Counted from the first letter of the stretch, positions 1 to 14,080 are shown. The stretch is 64,000 bases of DNA from Ectocarpus siliculosus (GCA_000310025.1 FN649740.1:2182834-2246833); one strand, 5' to 3'. Program-made: numbers and translations. Notes: generated from the sequence alone by a model not told the origin.

Positions 1-14
1 ACACACACACACAC
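1..14. repeat. (AC)n microsatellite at window edge
   Basis: A short pure AC run opens the window. It lies in the intron downstream of the last visible myosin exon and has no coding content. Confidence 0.8.
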
Positions 15-272
15 ATGCCGTTTTTTGGACGCATAAGCCGCCTGAAAGCGCGATGACGAGAAATGTAGATACGCACAAAAAAAACAAGTGTTTGTCTCGC
101 CAAGAAAGTAGGTCTGAGGAAGAGAATATCCAGAGGGCTATGTCCATATGTACACTGCTTTACTCCCCAAAGAAACTAATGAAATCCCCCCTAATAGCTT
201 TCCCCGACACAATCAATCCCTCAATATATAGCGCTCCCCGACAACAAGACCGACGGGACGGACGATTCTAAC

Positions 273-3200
273 CTGCGCTTCCTCGGCGGCGGCCTTGGCC
301 TTGTGCCTGTTGGCCAGGGCCTCCTGCAGCCTCTCGAAGATCCAGGGAGCCTTCTCCGGGCCGGTCTCGTTGAGGATCTTCTGGAGGGTGGAGATCTGAC
401 CCGCGCGGAAGAAGACGCGGGTTCTTCCCAGCCGGAACACCTCCGAGGGGACCTGCGATGCCACATGCCCAGAACAGAACAGAACAAAAAAAAAATGTTG
501 TCACCCAGAACCCCGCTACAACTTTGCCGGAGCTGATACACTCAAATAGAATCAGCAGCAGTGAGGCCACATGCCCAGAACAATTTTTTTTTGACAAAAC
601 ATGTCAGCCAGAACCCCGCTACACCTTGCCGGAGCTGTTACTACCGCATAGATAGAGAGAATCAGCAGCAGTAAAGCCACGTGCCCAAAAACAAGAAAAA
701 TAACAAGCTTGTCACAACACCCGTTACAACAACTGCCGGAGCTGGTAGAAACGCGTAGAGAGAAGTGGGCGGTCTCGTGCATTTGGCTGTCCACTTTGAT
801 GCTGCACCTGACGGTCTTTCGTACGAGCATCCCCGAGTCACCCACCACCACCACCATTTCTGGCTAGGTACCCGAATAGCAAAAAGGGCGATACGTTGTT
901 GAATCTGGAAACAAACGTAATTCAAGTGTGTCAACACAGATCCATCGAGCAGCATCGTCCGGCGGTGTGTGCCTCTACAGTACTGCTTGACCGCACAGCA
1001 ACGACGACCTACACGCTAAACTGAACCCTTGCGCCACACCTGCCTACTAGTACCCCCCTGCACACCTCAAAGGCCCAAAGGATGGCCGCGATCAAGGCCG
1101 TCTCTGGCTCCCCCTCGAAAAGCTTCTCCGCCTCCGCAGCGCTATCCCCGAGGACCTGGGGGGGGGGGGGGTCGACGGATGGTATCGCGGCGTCGGTGTA
1201 TGGTGCGGGAAGGAACTGTGCTTCTCCGGAGAAAGCGGATGTTGTCTACATATGTATCTGCCTCTAAAACACCCCCCCCCGAAAAAAAAGCTGGTATCTA
1301 CGCATTGATTGATTGACCTCTCAAGCGGCACGGCAGCCGTCATCGAGGCCAAACAAACATGGATATGCATACCACCGTGCACAGAGCGTTCTGGAGGGGA
1401 TGGTGATCGAACGCTTCGGAAATAGCGGGCGACACCGCTTGCTCAATGCAAGCCCTCGCAGAGCAACCACGGAAATGGGGTTAAATGGGGTTAAACTAAA
1501 TCTACTGCTGTTGTAGGGAGAGAGGGAAACGAACGCTATGGACGGACAAACTGAACTTCGGGTCTGTATTTCTGTACCCCATATCTTGGGGTGTACCTTA
1601 TAGTGACCACGGAAAATCGGAGGAGGAGGAGGAGGAGGAGGAGGTACTCGGCGAGGGTTGCACTGGATTCTAACGCAAGACAACAGCAAAAACAACAACA
1701 ACAACAACAACGACAACAACTAGGTACATGTCGCTTCTCGCACCTCCTTGAGCTCGGTGTACGTGACGCGGGTGGGCATGCCGACCTTGAGCACCTCGCA
1801 GGTCTGCAGGATTCCCAAGCACTGCAGCTGGTCGACGACATACCTTGCGGTAAATCACAAATCACAATAGAAGACACAGGGAACAGGTCGAAAAACAAGA
1901 GCTCACAAAATGCGGCGCAAGCAGGCCCTCCGTCGTGACAAGAAAGGCGGAAACTCGGTCGACGCACGTGTAACCACCTATCTTGCGGCGTGGGGAAATG
2001 GGCGGGGCTTGCATGCACGAGGACCCGGGGCGCTAATTACAGTCGCGGTTCTCTCCTCCAAACACACCGCACCTGTTGTCGAACACACCGCACTGCATCT
2101 CGGCGTTGGGCTTGATGCAACGCGCGAAGTTGCACATGGTGCTCAGCAGCGTGACGTTGAGGGCCTCCATGGACCCCAAGAAAGCCTTCGCCACCGTAGG
2201 CTTGACCAGGGTCTAGAGAGCCGACACGCAGGTAGAGGGGGGCGAGGAGTATTCGGTGTTGTCGATTGCGTCTTTTGATTGTTTTCCGCAAAGCGACTCT
2301 TTCGCTAGGTAGGTTTTACCACAAGTAGTCAACGCTGACCGACGTGGTCTGACGAGTTGGTAGCCTTTGTGAAACCTGTCTTTCTCTGCCGCATGCTTTG
2401 CCTCTGGGAGCACACGGTGGGGGCAAGACAACCGAAATATTCGTCGCCAGGAGAAGGCGGACGTCTGCGGCCGTGGAGTAACTTACAGCATATGGCCTAC
2501 GCATTCACTGCATGCATGAGGTTGCAATCACGACCGTACCCGGGTGGCACACACCTCCACACACATCTTGCTGAACAAAACAGAAATACGGGCTTTGCTG
2601 CTCATGAGCACACAGCATGCATGACCCGTCAACAACAACAACAACACCAACAAAAAACAAGCGGATAACCGACAAAGCGTAGTATAATAGATAGCGGCGT
2701 GCCCACCTTGCGTGCACGTGTCGGCTTCGCTTTGGCGGCAGCGCCCCCGCTCGGGGCCTTGCCGTAATGGCTTGTAGCCTCCTGTACAACCTACAAATGA
2801 ATAAATAAAAACATCCAAGGGTTTCCCCGTGAAGGCGAACAGGGGGGGGGGGGGGGGGGACTCTTACGTTTTTGCATGCCTTAGCGGTTACAGACCATTG
2901 ACCACGCATCCGTGAGAGGACGGAGCAATGTTCCCACAAAACTGATCCCCGATGGCCAATCGTCCCTTCCTTCTTTGCCAAAGGTGGTTGGGGGGGGGGG
3001 GCAACTTCTGGGTCGGTTTAACAGTGCGGAACAACCATGGACGCGGTGATCTAAGCGTCTGATTGCCGTACCTAACGGCAAGGACGCAAACAAGCTCTGT
3101 GTTGTTGTGCTATTGGTGCTCCGGTAGTCGCCATGTTTATCTGCAACCAAAAGTGATAACCCAAGCGAGAGCTCTCCATCTCCAGCCTATAGTAGCAAAG

Positions 3201-3310
3201 CGCAATTGCCTTGATGAGTTATGTCTGTCACAGTCTTGCGTCGACGGATTTTCACGCTAGTAGACAAACAGACAGACAGAGACAAAGACAAACAGACAGA
3301 TAGACAGACA

Positions 3311-3343
<33 letters not shown>

Positions 3344-6300
3344 GGCAAGGCCGGACCGGCTGTTCAAAGTAAAAAAAATCGGTCGGTTGCCGGCTCATCG
3401 CTTCTCCTCACTCACCTTGCTCGTGCTTGCGGCGAGAGTGCTGCTGAACGACTCCGGGACTCGGTCCATGTTCCTCTCCACCCACCCTTCAACGGTGTAC
3501 TTCACTTTCCCGGCGTAGTGCCTCACCCAGAAGCATTCGCGCTGGATTTGGTTGGTCAAGTCCGCGCAAAAGAGAGACGAGAAAAGGGGCGGGAGAACGG
3601 GAAGATAGCCGGTCACCTCGGCAGACCATGCCGTCCAAAGCTACAAAAGCGTCATCGTCTCTCGATGCTTGTTTTCGGCACCAACAGGAACCCGTGAATC
3701 TCGTGAATCATCAACGCCGCCGCGGCGGTGCACAGCTTGTTGAATAACAATACGGTGAGCTTGGTGGGCGCACTATAGCACCGCGCGGCCCACGCCCCGC
3801 TCGAAGAAGGGACGGTGCCATCGGGGGCGTTGTCGCTAAAATTTGGTCTCCCGGACAGCTGTCTCAAAGAACCGAGGCGTTTTCTTCTGGACCTTGACTT
3901 CTGGGCCTTGACTGAATTTGCCAAACACCCCTACTACGCAAAGGTAGACAGGGATTTTTGCCGCGAGATAGTTCGCGCCGGGCGCCGGCGCACATCAATC
4001 TACAGCACTCCCACACTCGCCACTTCGACCAGGCGCCGCTGAACCGCGTCCTCCCAATGGACCGCAACAACAGCAGACACCTGGTGGATCCATGACGACG
4101 AGCCAACAAACAACGCGCCATGCCGGCACCGTCGTGGTTACCGCCGGGCACATTTTAGAGCTATACATAAGGGTGTGTGCATGCATCCTCTCACCATGTC
4201 CTGCGGCTTGGTGCGTGGGAAGTCTTCGTGTCGCTCGTGCTCCTTGTGCAGCGCGCTCAGGTAGCGGGAGTCGCTGGGGTTAGGCTCGGCGCACACGTTG
4301 TCCAGGCTGCCCCCCCCAGAATAGTATGGGATGCAGACCAAACGAGCACGGGGGAAGAGGATGTAACCAAGGAAACGGACGGTCAGAAGACAGTTATGTC
4401 CGAGACAACAGGGATAAGGTCGTCGAGACAGCGGTAGTAGCGTGAAAACCAAACACGCAAATCTCGTCCTCGACAACCTCTTTTCGTGCACCTCCCTCCC
4501 TCCCTCCGTCTTGTCTCTCTCGATCGAGGTTGACAACATGAGTGTTAGCAAACATCCGGTAATTGTTTGCGAAGAATGGCATATTCCCCGTAACGTCTCA
4601 AAATTGAGGAGAGGTATGTGTTCACGGTAGTGAAGCCACGGTATTGTGTGTTTGGCACCCCCCCCCGCCAGTGTCTGCACCTGGGGATGATGCCCTTGGG
4701 CCTGCTCGAGAGCATCTTGAGGCACTCCGCGTTATCCGGGCAGTTGGACACCACCACGTCGATCCCCTCGGCCTCGTAAAGCTTGAGCTCGTTGTTGAAC
4801 ACCTGCTTGTTGAAGGTGTCCTGCAGGCTCTCGTTGGTGAAGTTGATGAGCAGCTGCTCGAACTCGTTCTTCGTGTCGAAGTTCTCGAAACCTTGGGTCG
4901 GTCGGTCGCACGCGCGCGGTAGAGAGACAAGGGGGGGGGGGGGGGCACCTACAGCACCAGCAGACAACAAGGAACTATTAATCTATGTCTCTGTTGACAC
5001 ACACCTAGGACGAAGAATCTTGGCTAAAAACTTGGCCATCCCCAAACGAGAGGTGTTCAAGGGACCACACACAGCAGCAGCAGACAAGAAGCGACTACTA
5101 GGTCCCTTGACAAACACTAAGGACGAAGAATTTTCGCGGAACGTCTACCATTCGCAAGCGAGAATGGCTCGGAAGTGTTGTGCGTCTGCAAACCAGACTA
5201 AGGCACACAGAAGGCGTAGTTTCGCCATCGAAAATGCCCGCGCTCTTGAAACGAGCGAAAAAACGAACAAACAAACGCGTTGTGTGCGTATGACGGAAAA
5301 ACCACACACCGAAGATGTCCAGCACGCCGATGAACGGCAAACTGTCCGGGCCCTTGCCCAGGGAGGTGTTGATGACCGCAACCACCCAAAGGAACAGGGC
5401 CTGCGTGGGGAGGGGCATACGAAAAGGGGACCCGGCAGAGGAGAACTTCAAGACCCTTGCAGCTGCGACGTCGTGCGACACCGAAGCAACGGTGGTCGAA
5501 TGCGGAACTTTCATACCAAGCATTTGCTCCTCCACACGCTCGTTCCGAAGGTCGAAAACACGCACACAACGGAATCTTTGACGCCACCATCCAGACGCGC
5601 CCACAAGGAATGGAAGACGAACAGTACGAAGCCGACCCACCAACAGGCTCCGAGCGCGATTTGTTTCCTGCCGCATCGCGCTGGGCCACTCGAGTCTAGC
5701 CAAGCCGCTTCCCTCAATACACGAAGAAACTTCTACACCAAAACTTGCACCGTCCAGATCAAGAAGCAGATGGAACGACGAAAATATCCTGGACTCTGCA
5801 TCTGTGTATAGAGATTTGGATTCTTTGTGTACTCCACAAAGAAAAAGAAAAAACGACATGATGATGGTCATGATGATGATGGTGATAATACCTCGTAGAG
5901 CGACTTTACGATCGCGTCGCGGGTGAGGTTGGCCTCTTCCAGGCCGAGCTGAATCGTGAACGTCTCCCCCCTGGTGACGACCACCCTCTGCGTCAGCATG
6001 GCCTCTAACGCACCCTCTTCCACAGCAAGGAACGCCGCGAGCGTCGACAGGGCCTGTCGCTCGCGTAGCCAAGCCAAGTTTTTTTTCATTTTGGCGGCGT
6101 TGCGTGAGAAAGAAGACGGCAAAAAAAGAATGAGAAGCTGCAGCCAGCCACCTGAACGGTGGTACACACTGCTGTGCGGTAAGCAACAAGGCGAGCTCCT
6201 ACTTACATACCAAAATCATCAAAGCAATGGTCCGTGTTTACCCCGGGCATCGGTATCACAGCGGGCATGGGCAGGATCTAACTTGAACAAACACTTGGTA

Positions 6301-7056
6301 TGATCAATTTTTGGCAAGCGATTTTAATCAGGACATCAAGCCGGGCATTATTCGCTTTTTGTGATATAGATGCTATATTCGGGGTTAGGGCCTGTGTTTG
6401 ATTTTTTTTTTTTTGACTACCTTTTCTTGTCTCTTGACCACCAAACCACAGTCACGTGCCCCAATCAAGGAAGGAGATGGATGGGGGCAAGCGGGCAGTT
6501 CATCCGTCCCCCGATGTTGCCGCAAGAAGGCACGCGGGCCATGATTTATGCCTTGGACTTGATCTCAAACAAAGAGTACAAGCCGTCGGTGTTTACAATA
6601 CAGCAAGAGGTTGGCTGTCGAAACCACTTTCCCCACACATGGCCCCCGTGGCCTGGTGCTCAGGAAGGTACACTGGGCGGGGGATTGATAGAGGCATCCC
6701 ACTCACCTCGCGGTCGGAGATGGAGGCGATCTCCCCCTGCTCGTGGTCCACCTTGTCAAACTCGAGGTTCGACATGTGCAGCACCGACGCCAGCATGCGC
6801 CAGACCTGGCCGTCGATAGAAGCGAGCGCGGAAGGGAGCTCAGGTTTAATGTGTTGTGTGGCGGGTCCAGGAAGAGGGATCGCACAGGAAGTGCGTTTCC
6901 AGCGATGTGTGCATAGGTTGCTGTCGAACTACTAAAACAAGCTATTCAACAGAAGTGTCTTGAGAGCCGAGAGATAGGCAGCAAGATAGCAGAGACAAAT
7001 AGAGCACGGTGGAGAGGGACAGAACGAGAGACAGGCAGACAGAGGGAGACGCACCC

Positions 7057-7091
<35 letters not shown>

Positions 7092-10000
7092 CGCACACAC
7101 ACATAATGAGAGACAGAGACAGAGACAGAGTGCTCGCTGTCAAACGAATCATTCCATTCATCAACACCCAACAACATGCACACCTGTGCTTGCGACTCGG
7201 GGCTCATCCCAATCGTGTCGAACGCGGACTTCACCGTACCGAACTCTTCGGTATCATCCATGCAATCCAGCGTGACGCACTCGCTCTGAGCGAGAATCTT
7301 GTACGATTCCACATCTTCCAGCTGTACGGTCCAAGCATCACACGACAAGCCGGCGTAAGTTCCGCCGCAAGACGAGCAGAGAAAGCGAATGGGATAGGCA
7401 GAGACACATTAACAGACAGGAAGACACACAGGCAGGCAGCCAGGCAGGCGGGCAGGGGGAGAAACATGATGTCAGCTTGCTTTCTCAAGCCATACTGCAT
7501 GAACTCAACGCGGCAAACAGTCGGTCCACCAAGGAGCGTGTTTGTTACTATTCACACCTACAGGAGCCCAACATTGTGTTGAACAACCATGTGAATTGGC
7601 CGTTTCCCCTGTGCACCAGCTCAAACCCTTTGACGCCCACATCAACGCCAACAGCGTTCCCCCTAGATGCCCGCCGCCACGCATCGGCTCCCTTTAGCAC
7701 AAACTGCTCCCCGCCCCGACGCTTTGGCGCCGCTATATGCTTCTTCGCTCCGAAACCGTTAAGCCCCACACCCGAGAAAAACGCAAGCAGGCCTTTCTGC
7801 ACCAATCACCTTGAGGTCGTCATCGAGGGCGGAAGCACCGGCGACGAGCTGGTACAAGATGTGGAAGTTTCGTTCTCCCTGCCGCCGCCGACACCGAAAA
7901 GAGAGCGAGACAAGAGAAGAAAAAAAAACCGCCAACGCCGACGACGGTCAGGAAAACTGGTGCAGACAGAAACGCACGGGTCGCTACAGCTGTGTGTTAG
8001 TTGTAAAGACAACACAGCAGTGCTTACAGCGCATACATCCAACGAGGCGACCGTCGCAAGGAATGCTCACGCGAAAATTCGCAAACACTGGCGGCCGCTC
8101 AATACTTCCGGTGCTGGAGAAATCGCATTCGACACGGGTGATACAATCAAGTCGCCTCATATTCTCCGAATACAGCAGTGCCGGGTGCCCGCCAATAGTG
8201 CCGGCGAATCCGGGGTCCACACAACCGGTACTATGGAGCCCCCCCCCCCCCTCTCCCTGTCACCCACCGTTCCCTGGGTAAGCACGCGGCTCTTCTCCAG
8301 CAGGTAGGTCTCGATGAACGCGCCGGCGAGGCGGTACTTGTCCGTGGTGAACTGCAGCTTGAGGAACTTTCCGAACCGGGAGGAGTTGTTGTTCCGAAGC
8401 GTCTTGGCGTTCCCGAAAGACTCCAAGATAGGAGAGGAGTCCACCACCTTCTGGTCCAAGTTCGCGACTCCCCCCACAGACCGGCGCGTGAGAAAGCTGG
8501 TCGCCGAGAGTACGAGCGTGCGCACGCCAGCCAAGGGCAGTGAGGGGCGAAGGGGAAACAAGCGATCCGTGTATATGTCTATAGCCAGCCACGATAAGGT
8601 CTTCCGTCGTCCGCTACGCGCGCTACTCAGACGCTGCTGGTGAAGGTTTTGAGTTAGGCTGCTGCTGCTGCTGCTGCCGTGCACTGGAGCGGGGCGTTGT
8701 ACTCGGAGGAAAGAATATTTGTTTGCTGGTTGTCGAGGAATTTAACAAGGCTTGTCGTACTGCCGCTGTGCACTGGAGCGAGGGGTTGCTCACGGAGGAA
8801 GGCGTTCCTAACTAAAGGTTGTCGAGGTATCAACAAGGTTGTAGGGGGGGGGGGGGGGTTGAGTCAGGCCCAAGCGATCTAAATAGAGGTGGAACATAAA
8901 ACACGTCAATAAAACAATGGACGTTACGTCGCTCTCGACATACGCAGGAGTAGGATTCAGACTGGCCGTGTATTTCGTCCCTCCGCCCTTGCACGCCCAT
9001 TCCCTGCATCTGTCCCCCTTTTTGTGAAGGAAGAGAACATAGAGTAGCAGCCCCGAGCACCGTCGAGAAAACGAGCGCCACGCGTGGTGGCTCACTTCGC
9101 GACGCAACTCACGCCCAGCACGAACACACTCCGGCGCCAGCTTTTAGCATACACACGTACGCCCCCATTTGCTGCAGCTCTCATTCATGAAACAAACTCA
9201 CCTCAGAATAATCTTTGACGTCTCGGTTTTGCCCGCGCCGCTCTCTCCGGACACAACGATGGACTGGTTGGCCATTTTTCGGCCGGCGCCCAGACGCATC
9301 TGGTGGTAGGCCAACTGCCAAGCCGAAAATGCGGCACCGGCGCTCGAGCGTTAGAGGTTATGATATAGGAGGAGTGACCTCCTTTTCGTCTGCTGATCTC
9401 TCTCGCCGGGCATGGTCTTGACAGCAGTGGGCGACAAAGCACGGCAGTGTCCGGTTGCGGTGACCAAACATCGTTGGTCTAACGTCGTACCCAGCGAGGG
9501 TTAAAATTGGTCGCGCTTAATAAAGCTCTAGCATGAACGCGTGAGACATTCTCTCCCATTTTATGCTTGTGCTCATCATCTATGTCTGTCGCCTCTCCCA
9601 GACAAGCGCTGCATCCATCTTGGATCCCACTCCGAGGAGGGCGAGCGAACCGGGGCGTTGGCCATTGTCTACGTAATTTTCGACTTCACCAACCACACTG
9701 CTGTAGCCGAGCACGGTCGCCTGCCGTTTCTCTCTTTCAACCGCGCATGCTGGCTCTTTCACTTCAAAGATGAAGTCGCAACGGGCGGGGTTTGCTCACC
9801 TCGGCGATGGCGTAGGGGTGCGGGGTCTCGGGGTTGAGGGATTTGTCCATGTAGTCACGCATGTCCGGGCTGGGCACTCTTTGTAGTGGGTTCACCGCGA
9901 TCAGGATAGTGCCCTAGCGGGAGGCCCGGGAAGAAAGAAAGGCCAGGCCAGAGAAGGGGGGGGGGCGGGACAAACACACACAAACACACACACACACACG

Positions 10001-12967
10001 AGACAATTTAATCACCTGTAGGGCGGAGGATATGGTGGCTGTCCTTCCGCAGGGCTGGCCACAAAACGAGGCGTGTGTTACCTCTGGTCAATCCCGACAC
10101 TTTCCTCTCACAGCGCCCCGACGTCTAGTTACTAGGCAGGGCTCCACCATGGTGTGCTGTTTACTACTACTACTGTGTGTGTTGCCACAACCGCTAACAA
10201 AATCAGCTGAGAAGAGTCACAGTGGACTGCTTGTGCTGGGCGCGCCGCACGACCAAGCGACTCGGCGCAGCAGCGCGCAAGCTGGGTTTCTCGCCGACGG
10301 CGGCGTTCCTTCCAAGCGGGTCAGGGAAAGCGCCGTACCCTGCTGGCTCAAAGCACGGCTAAACTTAGGATCCACAGACGACGGCAGCAGAAAAAGAGGG
10401 ACACCACATGCATGCACGTTTCTTTCTCCTTTTCGTCTCACCATGAACGTGTACGGCCGCTGGTTCCTAAGCTTTGACCTCTCCCTCAGGTTGTGGAGGA
10501 TTCCGGCCTCGTGGATGTGATGCAGCGACGTCATGTCCGGCACGACTCTCGGGTTCGTGGGAAACGTCTCTCCAAAGCCCTGCAGGTATCAATTAACATC
10601 TGGGTTCAGCTGGATGGCTACGCTCAGGAAAGATGAGGGGGGCCGAGGGTCGACAAAACCCATCAAAGCCAAAGGTCAAAGTACGAGATGGGTAGACTAT
10701 GCGGGCTAAGGAAACAAAGCAAGGAGCCCAGATGATAAATTACAAGTGATTCATGCGTGTGCTTGTATATGTGCGGGGTGCCGGGCGCAGGGGGATACCG
10801 TCGTTGGAGGACGTTTGTTTGTAGAACCCAACAGAAGGCGTCATTTTTCGGCGGATAGCTCATCACATGCACCTCGATCGATTCAAGCGAGTACAACAAG
10901 TAATCTCCAAGCGACTGCTGTCCTTCGCAAAGTGTCAACAGGCAATCACATCTTTTCCAAAACGTCGCCGTCGAAGTTACTACGCAAGAGTAGCGCGGTA
11001 AGTCCTGGCCTTTGTCTGCCAATAATAGCCAAACATTACAGCAGTGTGGGACCGCCGCTTTGTCGGTCGAAGCCTTCCTCTGTGCATGTGGTCTATGCTC
11101 CTATTCAATGAGATATTCAGCTCTGTACACTCGGGCCCCGGGGCTCCTGATGGAATGGAAAAAGAGGGCCCGCGTAGTGGGATTTCTGGCCTCCTGCTAC
11201 CGCAACCCCCTTTCGCCCATTTTTTTCGTACTCTTTATCCAGTTGGGTCAGGGGGGCTATTGTATACCTGGTAGGATTGAGTGTGGAAAAAAATTTCAAA
11301 TGGCGGAGGAACACTAATAGAACCACAAGCAAGAGAAAAAATACGCCCGCGTGTACTCTCTCATGTATGCATACCATTAGCTTTAGTATCGCATTCTCAA
11401 AACTTTAGTACATATTGCATTCTCAAAACTGAAAACAGATGAAACCTCCAAGCGTATCTGTGCATATCACACACGAACCGATTGAGTTCGCTGTGTGTAG
11501 CGCGCCTGCTGTGTGCAAGCGCACAGCAAATATCGAAGTCCCGACCTGTACTTGAAGTAGTTCCCCGCCAGAGGTGAAACGTTTGGTTACTGCCGTTGCC
11601 CAATCAACCCATGGCATCTCTACAGCAGTTCGGCGCAGCAAACGCAAGGATGATGACCAGCTTCTGGTTCATCCTTGTGGAAACGTAGCCCAGGCCGGAC
11701 GAAAACCCGGCATATCGCTCCGTACCGGCACCGTCACTGTAGGGATGCGAGGTCGATGGTCTAAACGAACTACGGCAATGCGTCTACACGAGTGCACCTC
11801 CCGCCTTCTCAGGTTGAACTTTGACCCAGATCGGTGTACAGCTGTGACCAACAACGTCAGATATCCCGCTTACACGTCGGTGCCTCTTTTGATTAGAAAT
11901 AACACCAACAGCAAAAACATTTTGCGGTGTTACATATGTGGTGGTGCGTTGTGCTTTCGTCCCGTACGTCTGGCGCCAGTCTAAACCTACATATGCATAT
12001 CGACGCACCAGCTGGGGTGGCAAGACAAAGGAAGCAAAGCACAGAGGAGGGCGCGCTGGTTGTTGCTGATATGTATATATCCCGCCTTCGATGTTCCGCA
12101 CGGGAAGGGTGAAACCATTCCCCCCGCGTGTTCTCACGAATAAATCGCTGTTCCACCTACAGGAGAATTGCAAATTGGTTTTTAAGTCTCTTTCCTGAGA
12201 GAGATTTGAGCCCACACCCTGGTGCGAAGTTGTGCCCAGTGCAGCTGCGTAGGCCAGCGGGGCGACGGGTGGAAACTATTATACGCAGAGAATGGAAGGC
12301 AGCACGAAGTGACAGAGGGGACCATCGGCGGCTCGCCCGCAAACTCGGCGGATTGCAGCTGCAGCAGCAGCTTATAGTCCAACACGCTTGGTTTTTGTTA
12401 CGCAGGCTTCAACAACCCAAGGCTGAGTCGCAATATTGAACGCTTTATCTCAAGACAGCAAACAACCAGTTTTGGTAAGAGCCAACATCAGTTGGTTGGT
12501 TGCTTGCTTGCCTCTTGCGTGGACATATTATTGATGGATGAGTGCAAGTAGGCGGGTGGATACACTACTCGAAGGAGTGCTTCATGCGCCCGCCTTCGAC
12601 TCGGTGCTATTCAAGGTCAAGGCACCTAGCCTGGGGACACAGGGGGGGTAACGGGCCGACCGCAAGAATTGTTGTATGTACTATCACAACACACAACACA
12701 CCACCTCCTTCTTTGTGCGCGACCCGCGCACTCGTTCGCTTCTCCAGACAGATGTCTATTTATCCGCATTGTGTGTCTCACCAAATCGATCTTGTGCTCT
12801 TCGCCAGTGCTCTTGTACCGGACCGTGAGCATAGTGTTCTCCTGGTGCACGACCTCGGCGATCGTCCATACCTCCCCTTCCTCATCGTCCGTCCAGATGT
12901 CGCTTCCGACTGCGATCGTTTCCGCCCGCATTAGGTCGCCGGACACCGCCGACATGTCAGGAGCCAT
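273..12967 (-). CDS. Myosin heavy chain, motor domain (3' end beyond window)
   Basis: ATP-driven actin motor. Exons, 5' to 3': 12967-12782, 10579-10442, 9913-9800, 9299-9202, 8496-8268, 7878-7810, 7321-7184, 6805-6707, 6053-5892, 5400-5310, 4891-4681, 4306-4195, 3541-3416, 2781-2707, 2212-2073, 1843-1744, 452-273. All have GT-AG borders and matching phase, giving 756 residues. Visible: N-terminal SH3-like segment (about 15-60), P-loop GESGAGKT (164-171), switch [11 protein letters not shown] (from 214), switch II DIFGFE (439-444), HYAG motif, a short basic loop 2 on its own 75-nt exon (592-616), the ARCIKPN actin-binding stretch, and converter ([13 protein letters not shown]). The ATG at 12967 is the first in frame. 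The last visible exon enters an Ala/Glu/Lys-rich neck with no clear IQ motif. Catalytic motifs are intact, so it is probably functional. The tail is not visible, so the myosin class cannot be assigned. Confidence 0.95.
2865..2962 (-). repeat. tRNA-like SINE fragment (S2-type)
   Basis: On the minus strand this reads GGATGCG-GGTCAATGGTCT followed by an ACCGCTAAGGCATGC stretch. The same core occurs near 11.7, 26.2, 49.8 and 61.2-61.4 kb. The core resembles a tRNA A box. It sits in a myosin intron. Confidence 0.5.
3261..3345. repeat. (GACA)n microsatellite
   Basis: Imperfect tandem GACA repeats in a myosin intron, about 70 bp upstream (plus coordinates) of the exon ending at 3416. Confidence 0.85.
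7021..7137. repeat. Purine-rich (GA)n tract
   Basis: Long GA-dominated run inside the myosin intron between the exons at 7184 and 6805. Low complexity; open frames through it are noise. Confidence 0.8.
11664..11785 (+). repeat. Dispersed SINE-like repeat S2, copy in myosin intron 1
   Basis: Contains CGAAAACCCGGCATATCGC followed by GGGATGCGAGGTC and a TGGTCTAA motif. Closely matches 61302-61412, more partially 26214-26283, and on the other strand 49735-49803. Similarity to the 61-kb copy starts about 35 bp further upstream at GGTTCATCCTTGTG. The TGGTCTA motif resembles a Pol III A box, so a tRNA-derived SINE is likely, but no full cloverleaf is visible. Confidence 0.6.
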
Positions 12968-13629
12968 CTTTTCAGGTTTTGACCCTCCGAAAAATATAAG
13001 GTAGGGTTTTTTACGATGGGTGTCCGTCAAGAAGGAGTGCACGCGTTAACACAAATACACGCGGGCCCGTGCTTTTCCGTTGATCCCAATAGGAAGAAGC
13101 CCACGTGGAGCTCCGCATGCAATTAGTGCTGCCGGTGGGCTGTGTTGTGCCCCTGAACACTCGTGGCAAGAGGGGGCTTTGGCTTTTGACGCGGTGTGCT
13201 CAGGTGCTCACAAGAAATTTCATGACGTCTCTCCCTGCCCAAGCGTCACCAATGCTCCCATGATGTTTTTTTTTTATTGTGTCTTCCGAATCCCGCGCCC
13301 ACGAACCAACACGCCGCAACACACATGTGCCAACAGTCCCGCCACCCTGTACAAGTAGGTATCCTCTGGTGTACATTATTACATGTGTCTTCTCTCTCCG
13401 CCCGGAACGCACGAGACCCTTTGGTCTAACCAGAGGCGTGACGATTGTGGGCGCGTCGGAGTTGTGCTGTAGGCGATACTTGTTGTTCCGGTGTTCCGGG
13501 AAAACCGCTACATGTTGCTCTCCAACCTTGCCTGTTGTCCATGGGGCGGTCGGGGAACGAGAGTAATTTTTTTTTTTCTTCATATGACACAACGAAACCA
13601 TCTCTATCATAGAAAAGAGTCTGAGACAG

Positions 13630-13725
13630 ATTAGCAATGGATTCATAGCGTCAGAAAGTACCTGTATGTCTACGATTTACCAGACAGCATATAGGGACAT
13701 CTCCCCTGCGGGTAACAGGCTCAAC
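13630..13725 (+). repeat. Dispersed repeat R3, copy 1
   Basis: Begins TTAGCAATGGATTCATAGC and ends with CTCCCCTGCGGGTAACAGGCTC. Degenerate relatives occur at 22470-22565 (both ends matching) and 23068-23112 (left half only). No coding content; class unknown. Confidence 0.5.
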
Positions 13726-14080
13726 AAGACAGTTTGGTAGCTGTCTTGTACGATTGTACGAGAATTTTGTATTTTTGTACGATTGTACGAGAAGGCGATC
13801 CTATCGCCCATGTCATGCGGCACGATTGTTCAGCTACAGCAGTATTCGAGAGTCGAGCGAGCGGGGACTGTTTTTACCACGCCGCTGGCCGTCGTGGTCC
13901 ACCGTTTCGTCAACAGAAAAGTTTCTTCGCGCGTCCGACCCGTTGTACTGCTGTACGATAAATATCATACCTGGTTGGACGAACATTTATATTATTATTA
14001 TTTTCAAAGCGTGTGTGTGTGTGTGTCGTTTGTCGCTACAAGTACATACATACATGTAGTCGCAAAAGGCGTGCGTGTGT

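Noticed and set aside
4783-5811. 342-codon plus-strand open frame
   Set aside because: It runs antisense over myosin exons and introns, has no domain motifs, and its openness follows from GC-rich codons on the other strand.
5098-6189. 363-codon minus-strand open frame as a single gene
   Set aside because: Only its parts coincide with myosin exons (5400-5310; the 6053-5892 exon is in another frame). The rest is intron sequence without protein character.
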